Below, one piece after another: positions 57,861-64,000 of a stretch of DNA of 64,000 nt. The number at the start of each line of letters is the position of its first letter. Positions within the stretch are counted from its first letter, which is position 1. The notes beneath the pieces were generated by a model. It saw nothing but the letters and a program-made list of their open reading frames with translations, was not told where the DNA came from and made no database searches. This stretch comes from Aricia agestis (taxonomy: Eukaryota > Arthropoda > Insecta > Lepidoptera > Lycaenidae), in the NCBI RefSeq assembly GCF_905147365.1, contig NC_056418.1, positions 13,639,262 to 13,703,261 of the forward strand, given 5' to 3'. The position numbers were made by a program, and so were the translations under genes.

Positions 57861-58104
57861 ATAATAGAACGGCATCTCTGATTTTTAGTGGTAGGTAGTA
57901 TTTTAGACTCTCTAGAGTCATCAGTCTAGACTCTAAAGTCTAAACTACTCTAAAGCTAAACTTTATCTAGATATTTTTTATTGCCTGTTTATCTTTTTTG
58001 TACATCTTTTTGGACCTTTATTTTGTGTTCTTTGTGCACTTGACGATAAAATAATTATCCAAACTGATAAAAAAAAAACCAGTCGCAAGTCAAAATTGGT
58101 CAAA
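57861..58104 (+). promoter_or_regulatory. Promoter/5' UTR region of SZRD1
   Basis: This short interval between the foldback element and the ATG must hold the 5' UTR and probably the core promoter, unless transcription starts inside the element. A cluster of overlapping CTAGAGTC/GACTCTA words lies at 57905-57950. No TATA box at a convincing spacing was seen. Confidence 0.4.
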
Positions 58105-59055
58105 ATGGCGGCGCAGGATGAAGTTGACGTATGTGAAAGTTGGGAAGATATGGACGAAATTGGCGTAAGTTCAGTGTTATATCTAATTCTAAATTCTTGT
58201 GACCTTTATACTGACGATAAATTATATAATTACATAATTCTTTCAGTTAGACCAAAAGATAAAGCTCATGTCCAGTGTGCCACCCGTTACTGCATTGAAA
58301 GGTTGCAAGGTTACAAACGTAATTGTCGAAGAAAACGCCTGCATTGGATCTCAGTGCGTGATGCCAGAACCAGCTATTCGTATACTGAAACGGCCTTCGG
58401 CGCTGTCGAGCGGGCAGTTGAATGGGGAGAACAGAGCGCGCCCTGTCAAAACATTGGAACAAAGACAGAAGGAGTATGAAGAGAAGCGTCTACGTATACT
58501 CGGCGAGGCGCGAAGCCCCGAGGACGTTATCGACGATAAGTAAGCCATCAATACTTTATGGGTTTCAGAATCTTTGGTTTGTAAAATATCACATCAATAA
58601 AAAGCAGCCTAAAGAAGTTCTTTAGCAGAAAAAGTAGCTAGGCTCTGCTTTGCAAGCTCATTTAGATAAACTAGCAAAGTAGGGCAGTAGTAGTAGCAAT
58701 TTTATCATTATAGTTCAATGTGGAATGAAAATACTTTCTTTTTTTTAGTGTGGTGCACCTATAGATAGTTTATTATAATTTTAATCTAGCTATATTATTG
58801 GATTAGTATATTTATACTTATTTTTGTTACAGCTTAAGCCGGTTGCAAGATAAGTTGCAAGCAAATAATTTAAATGATAATCATGGTGGTAGACATAAGA
58901 ACAATGACAATCACAACAAAAAAGAAAAGAAAGTCCTAGTGAGGCTTCCACCAGAGGCTACAACGGGGATATTTCCGTCACCCCTCCCCCCTGGAGTGCT
59001 AGTGGTCAGGACTCCCCGGTGTCCAGACGGCACTAAGGGGTTTGTGCGTAGGTAG
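58105..59055 (+). CDS. SZRD1: SUZ RNA-binding domain-containing protein
   Basis: Three coding exons, 58105-58164, 58247-58539 and 58833-59055, with GTAAGT/GTAAGC donors and CAG acceptors, giving 576 nt, 191 aa. The start ATG lies in AAAATGGCGG, and an upstream frame extension begins only at a TTG. The acidic N-terminus (VDVCESWEDMDEIG) matches the conserved ESWE of the family. A PEPAIRILKRP segment precedes the SUZ domain (about residues 75-108, KTLEQRQKEYEEKRLRILG). The Lys/Asn/His-rich linker is followed by the SUZ-C-like end (RCPDGTKGFVRR). SUZ domains are reported to bind RNA, but the cellular role of SZRD1 is poorly defined. It is somewhat longer than the roughly 150-aa vertebrate protein, with extra sequence in exon 2 and the linker. 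Divergent from POLR1A. Confidence 0.93.
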
Positions 59056-60484
59056 CATTACCAATACCGAGGGACTTGGTCGTTGCCGTTTGTCAATCAT
59101 TATTGTTACGATGTAGTTTTATATTTCTTACCTAGCTGGATGTGTTACTCTGTATACAATCGTCATATTCTGTGACAAAGTGTTTTGTTCCTGTAAAATG
59201 TGTATTTTGTTTAATGTGTGAAGTTTTTGTGGAAATAATTCTATGCAATTCAATGTTGATAAAATATATTTATTAATTTAAGTTTCAATTATTGTAATGA
59301 AATGCAGCATTCTTGTTTTAATTTTTTTTATATTTAAATCACACGCAAAAACTTCCACATGATAAAAATACAGTTAAGGTTTTTCTTGTAGAATAGAATA
59401 TACATTTTAATATTTATAACTCATGTCTGGGAACAATTGTAGAAGTCATAGGCTAGACAATACTTTGGGTAAGACTGGCTACAAACTTGATAAGTAATGG
59501 CTCCTCTATACCAGTACCGATAATATTATGACCACAATAAAATTATTTTGTATTACACACTGTAGTCAGGCTACAGATTGCATTAATCTAATTAAGGGAT
59601 AGGTCAATACGACCTATCTCTTACTATTTTACTTATGGACAAAAAAATTGCTATCTCATTGTATCACGCGATAAAAAGGTGATAGTATTATTTTCGTACG
59701 TCAGTGAAAAAGACAACCACCAGGATATAGTACAAACTATTACAGATTGTATTACAAGATAAAAAACCAAAATGGTAGATTTTCTTTACAAACCTGTCAT
59801 TTTGAATTCTTAAGATCCATTTCTATGGTTATATTGAAGGCAGCCTTTAGGTAGCATAATATGCAGGATATTTCTATGTGCCTAATTCCCAAATTTGACA
59901 CTGTCTGTTATTGTTGAACATGTCATTAGCAAGATATTTCTAGATTGTTAACTTCAACAGGCACTGTTGAAATTGGCACTAAATGCTGCATTCAGAGACA
60001 AAATATATTAATTTCTAACTGTAATTAAATGAAGATGTTGACACATTATTATCCGTCTAATTCTTGATTTAATTACTGTTAAGTTAAGTAAATATTCGTC
60101 TCTCAGTGCGGCAGTAAATCTACCAAGTATTCTATCTCAATTGTATATACTTGCCATGCTCGGTTTAATGACAATTACATATTGTAATCCACTTTTTGTA
60201 TATTATAGTGATAAGTTAATGTATAATTTAGGTTAAAGTTAATGTATAACTCTCAAAATTATTTGAATTTTTAAATTGGCAACATTTAAATATAATTTTC
60301 GGGTATAAACATAAGGCTCTTGTCCAGCTATAATCAACCTGCCCGCGTGAAGACCTGTTTTGAAATTCATGCTCGCCAGCAAAATACAGCAAAGCCGTGA
60401 ACATTATTTTTTTAACCCTAAAAAATTTTGGTTGCAGCCTGCGACACCAACACCAAAACGTGTTTGTGGCCAAAAAAGGTTTAG
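59056..60484 (+). other. SZRD1 3' UTR and flank
   Basis: No coding. AT-rich. 60360-60420 resembles a segment in SLC17 intron 7 (46200-46260: AAATTCAGGC..CCGGCAAAATA), so an old dispersed repeat is likely in both places. Confidence 0.4.
59536..59541 (+). terminator. Candidate poly(A) signal for SZRD1
   Basis: Canonical AATAAA about 480 bases past the stop codon, followed by a T-rich stretch. Use is inferred. Confidence 0.45.
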
Positions 60485-60620
60485 TATAGTCCGTCAAGAA
60501 AGTAAAGAAAAATAAAAAGTGGCAACATCGTAGTGTCATCCCTTTTTATAGATTGATTTGAAAGGGATGACACTACGATGTTGCCACTTTTTAATTTCTT
60601 CATTTTCTTGACGGACTATA
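60485..60620. mobile_element. Foldback MITE (TATAGTCCGTCAAG ends)
   Basis: 136 bp. Arms TATAGTCCGTCAAGAAA...GGCAACATCGTAGTGTCATC and complement, separated by a loop of about 15 bases. The ends are TATA, compatible with TA-targeting integration. Confidence 0.8.
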
Positions 60621-60768
60621 CCACTGCTTTTACACTCGCGTGAAAATATTGGTACTAGTGTGCAAGTGAAATAGATTCTGAATTCTCTCTTTCTGGCGAC
60701 CGGACTTTACAATGTAAACTGACTTGCACTTTTTAAGTTATTGAGTTACATTTGACTTTCTAATTTTT

Positions 60769-60826
60769 ATAGCTGCTTAGAACAATGCAATTTAATAGAT
60801 CATAATTGCATGTTCTAAGCAGCTAT
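60769..60826. repeat. 58-base hairpin
   Basis: ATAGCTGCTTAGAACAATGC pairs with GCATG-TTCTAAGCAGCTAT with one mismatch/bulge around an AT-rich centre. Length and pairing are compatible with a small-RNA precursor or a minimal foldback element. Sequence alone cannot decide. Confidence 0.6.
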
Positions 60827-61226
60827 TTAGTATTTTTGTATGTTGTATAATATTATTCAAATGATTTTGGTGTGAAGTCCGAATGCTTTTGGACATTTTT
60901 ACTCTTTATGAGAGTTATGTGTTTTAATTAATATATTATGGTGCTTAGTCAAAAGTATGAAATAAGTTGCATCTGTTTTAACTCTTATTATATTATGTTT
61001 TTATTTATTTTGGTATTTTAATTTGATACAATAACCAAATTATTACATTTCATATTTATTTTTATTAGAACAACATTGCAAATTATTCACTATATTTTGA
61101 TACAATTTACTATTATTTTTATTTAGTGGTTTTGTATCAACGCCTCTCAAGTCTTCTATGTTAAAAGGTATAAAAAGTTTTTATTATTTTTTATTTGGTC
61201 AAGACTTGTATATTCAATTTTAATAC

Positions 61227-61740
61227 TAAGACTGGGTTGCACCAGAGGCGTGGGTAAAGTTAAAGTTATAGTTATAGTTAAGGTAAATTTATCTTTAACT
61301 TTACCCTTCTTCTTCTTCTTTTAAAAATGGCCGCCTCGGTGAGTTGCCAATGTCAGAGTGGCTTAGAGGACTTTGCTCTATATAGCGAAGGTCTGGTGAA
61401 GTAACAAGACGTGTACGGTTACAAAACAAAATAACTTTACCCTTAATTTTGCCCGGATAAATTGACAGATGACAGCTGATTCAACAAGGTTATACGTGCG
61501 CGTGGGCGGGGGCGCTGCGGGTAAAGGAGAACTGTCAAAAATTGCGGTTTTTGTATGATGACAGCGTTAGTTCCTTTTTTCGCCACATGCATTTAAAACC
61601 TTGTCGAGCTCTATGGTTATAGTTAAATATGGCGTCTTGATGGCGTCCATTTTTAACTTTACCCAAAGATTTGACATTTTGCACTGTAGTCAAAGTTAAA
61701 GTTACAGTTAAAGTTAAAGTTAGTTGGTGCAATCCAGTCT
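61227..61740. mobile_element. MITE family G copy 2 (long form)
   Basis: Starts TAAGACTGGGTTGCACC and ends GGTGCAATCCAGTCT, with AAGTTAAAGTTA words at both ends. The interior (61310-61430, 61480-61600) is unlike copies 1 and 3, so it is either a longer parent-like form or a copy with an insertion. Confidence 0.6.
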
Positions 61741-61885
61741 TAGACTGGATTGCACGAACTAACTTTAACTTTAACCTTAACTATAACCGGAAAAATTGAC
61801 AGATCTCATACGACATGAGAATATGGGGTGTTTGGACTATTTTTAACTTTAACTTTACCCACGCCTCTGGTGCAACCCACTCTTA
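61741..61885. mobile_element. MITE family G copy 3
   Basis: 145 bp, starts TAGACTGGATTGCAC immediately where copy 2 ends, and finishes TGCAACCCACTCTTA. It closely matches copy 1 at 13021. The two copies abut at a shared TA, as expected for insertion into a family member's own terminal TA. Confidence 0.65.
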
Positions 61886-62332
61886 GTAATTTTAACTTAA
61901 TTTTTCTTTCACTTTATATTGAATAAGAAAGAGAGGAATAGAAATTAATGTTACTTTACTGAGTTAGGATGGGACATACTGATCTAAGGGGCGAGATTAT
62001 CTGTAGAGCAAAATTAGCATTCGTTAGGCAAGATAGTTTTTGAGCTAAATTGCAAATCTGGGGCAAAGTTGTCAACGGGGCAAATTTGTCTTTGGGGACA
62101 AAAAAGATAACCAGTGCCAAACACAACTTTGAAAAGAAGACAAAATTAATTCTTGTTCCATCTAATTTCTCAAATTCTAGTATTATATAGTAACCGGCTT
62201 TATCTGTGATATATTACGTAATAGACGTAAATGTTAGTTTAAATGAGGATTGTGATAAATAGATTTAAATGTAACTAATACAACACCTTTCTAACATAGG
62301 TCTGGATACAGAAGTGACGGGTCTTTCATAAT
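61886..62332. other. No gene or repeat recognised
   Basis: AT-rich with a GGGGCAAATTTGTCTTTGGG-type segment near 62078. Nothing assigned. Confidence 0.35.
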
Positions 62333-62667
62333 GTGGGAGAGCCATGCTTCGGCACGAATGGGCCGGCTCGACCGGAGAAATACCACGTTCCCACAGAAAA
62401 CCGGCGTGAAACAGCGCTTGCGCTGTGTTTCGCCGAGTGAGTGAGTTTACCGGAGGCCCAATCCCCTACCCTATTCCCTTCCCTACCCTCCCCTATTCCC
62501 TTCCCTTTCCATCCCTACCCTCCCCTATTATTACCCTATTCCCTCTTAAAAGGCCGGCAACGCACCTGCAGCTCTTCTGATGCTGGGAGTGTCCATGGGC
62601 GACGGAAGTTGCTTTCCATCAGGTGACCCGTTTGCTCGCTTGCCCCCTTATTTAATAAATAAAAAAA
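62333..62667 (+). mobile_element. Metulj-like SINE, copy 4
   Basis: Full-length, with the same module order as the copy at 11170 and a long C/T-rich CCCTACCC/CCCTTCCC tract. The tail reads TTATTTAATAAATAAAAAAA. Open frames across the pyrimidine tract are compositional. Confidence 0.8.
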
Positions 62668-62792
62668 GTTGATGAATGATGGTCAAAATTGACCCAAGGC
62701 GGACAAAATTTTTGAATTATTTCCCGTATAATAATTATTATTTTAAACAAAAAATGTAACCCAACTTACAATGAAAAAACACTATATTTATG

Positions 62793-63069
62793 ATGATCTA
62801 AAAGTATGAAATAAATAAGTAATTCTTATTCTTCATAAGTGCCTTTTTCAAAATTCGACTAAATCTCAACGAATTCTGTACTCAATCATTCATTTGAAGT
62901 CGGTACCAGCCCACAACTGAGATACTTGACCAGTACCGAGAGAGAGAGAGAACTTAGCCAGTACCGACTTCAAAAGAATGAAAATTGAGTGAATTCGTTG
63001 AGATTTAGTCGAATTTTAAAAAAGGCATTAATGAAGAATAAGAATTATTTCATACTTTTTAGGTCATCT
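62793..63069. mobile_element. Foldback element with long arms
   Basis: GATGATCTAAAAGTATGAAA at the left and its near-complement ending 63069. Arms of about 120 bp include TCGACTAAATCTCAACGAAT and CATTTGAAGTCGGTACC. The loop contains a GAGAGAGAGAGA run. Confidence 0.75.
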
Positions 63070-63461
63070 TAAGGCGAGGATAAACCCCAATTTGTTATTC
63101 CGTGACTCACGGTTTACCTAGTTCCAATATAATGACGAAGTGTTAAAAATATGAGATATAAAGCACAATATTTAAAATACCTTAAACCATAAACATTTTA
63201 ATAAAACGTAATATTTTGGCTGTAATTAATTTACAAACTCACGTCCGAAAAAAATCTATTTCATCGAAATATAAGTATTAACTAGGATAATTATACATTT
63301 TATTTGAATAAATTGTTAGTAAATATATATTAAAATCTATTTAACCGAACATATTTGTTTCTTAATATTTATTTCCAAAGATATTAAAAAAAACATGAAA
63401 AATAGAGAAGATCCTAAAGACCGTGGAGAAAACAGAACAGGCAAATGAAGCTCGAGCTGTA
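63070..63461. other. No gene or repeat recognised
   Basis: AT-rich. No supportable feature. Confidence 0.35.
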
Positions 63462-63714
63462 AGGGCCGCGCAACACCGGAATGACAGCGGCGAGGCGAGC
63501 ACTTTCAGTGTCATATGATTTTAAACTTTATCTTCATAATTGTAATACATAGTATCGCTTGAGAAATCGCAGCCGCCGGTGGCCTCCAGCGGCCACGAGC
63601 GGCCGTAGACTTCTCAAGCGATACTATGTATTACAATAATAAAGATAAAGTTTAAAATCATATGACACTGAAAGTGCTCGCCTCGCCGCTGCCATTCCGG
63701 TGTAGCGCGGCCCT
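63462..63714. mobile_element. GC hairpin MITE, family D copy 2 (long form)
   Basis: 253 bp, TA on both sides (63460-63461 and 63715-63716). Ends AGGGCCGCGC. Arms of about 115 bp carry ACCGGAATG.CAGCGGCGAG and AAGCGATACTATGTATTACA words around a CAGCCGCCGGTGGCC loop. It shares its outer arms with the 81-bp copy at 23219. Confidence 0.8.
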
Positions 63715-64000
63715 TACAGTATGCCGCTGGGTAGTGGAAGTGGTGAACGGCAGCCTTAAACGAGATTTAAAGCTGCTACGACCAAAATATTTTAATAGAG
63801 CGCTGCCTTACGTGTTCGCCAATTTTTAAATAGCTGTAGCTATTATAAACCACTTTCACATACGCACAAGGTCATATACGCCACAAAGTGAACAAACACA
63901 AACATCCTCTACAATTATGTAAAAAGCAAGTGCTTAAATGACAGGAGGGCAGACTTTCAGAGAAAAGAAGCTAATAAAATAGCTTGGGTAATCAAGTAGC
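63715..64000. other. Window edge, nothing assigned
   Basis: No open frame, repeat or RNA gene recognised up to the end of the window. Confidence 0.35.

Noticed and set aside
58096..58104. SZRD1 start three codons upstream
   Set aside because: The upstream codon is TTG. The ATG at 58105 has a good context and gives the conserved acidic N-terminus.
60360..60420. A retroelement open frame shared between 60228-60539 and 46011-46421
   Set aside because: Similarity is short and not clearly in frame. It was recorded only as a possible old repeat.
62441..62626. Ser/Pro/Leu-rich open frame
   Set aside because: It is the pyrimidine-rich tract of a SINE. The same frame appears in the copy at 18959-19262.

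Overview
The window is from an insect nuclear genome, almost certainly a moth or butterfly. Three lines of evidence support this. The AT-rich non-coding DNA is full of lepidopteran repeats, including Metulj-type SINEs with a pyrimidine-rich middle, Helitrons ending in CTAG, and many TA- or TTAA-flanked foldback MITEs. Introns follow GT..AG and carry polypyrimidine acceptors. The three protein-coding genes are conserved animal genes. Family names given to repeats are recognition from memory, because no database search was possible.

Layout: 1-5.5 kb holds a minus-strand Helitron split by a 2.46 kb mariner-like (DD41D) transposon with 428-bp inverted repeats and a decayed transposase gene, plus six copies of a GC-rich 14-mer. 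6-32 kb has no recognisable host gene. It is a layered deposit of MITEs, Helitrons, SINEs and LINE-like tails, with clear nesting at 15-17.9 kb, 19.4-20 kb, 21.8-24.6 kb and 27.9-29.4 kb. At 29.5-38.9 kb are three non-autonomous hAT-type elements, each with near-identical 8-bp target duplications and each lined with its own short word (TTTCGG, TCTCGCGAGA or ATTCGAAT).

Genes: an SLC17-family transporter (11 coding exons, 517 aa) runs on the plus strand from 32,356 to 49,447. Its first coding exon lies 10.7 kb upstream of the second, inside a CpG-rich promoter-like block. RNA polymerase I largest subunit (POLR1A, two coding exons, 1,657 aa) runs on the minus strand from 56,383 to 51,257 and converges with the transporter. 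A SUZ-domain protein (SZRD1, three coding exons, 191 aa) starts at 58,105 on the plus strand, divergent from POLR1A. A 969-bp foldback element occupies most of the shared upstream region. The rest, to 64 kb, is 3' UTR, foldback elements and another SINE.

The three host genes show no pathway link beyond adjacency. POLR1A transcribes rRNA, SZRD1 is a putative RNA-associated protein, and the SLC17 protein is a membrane anion transporter. I found no clear new multi-gene system. The most unusual material is the set of hAT-type elements with element-specific word arrays, the GC-rich 14-mer set, and the well-preserved insertion stratigraphy.
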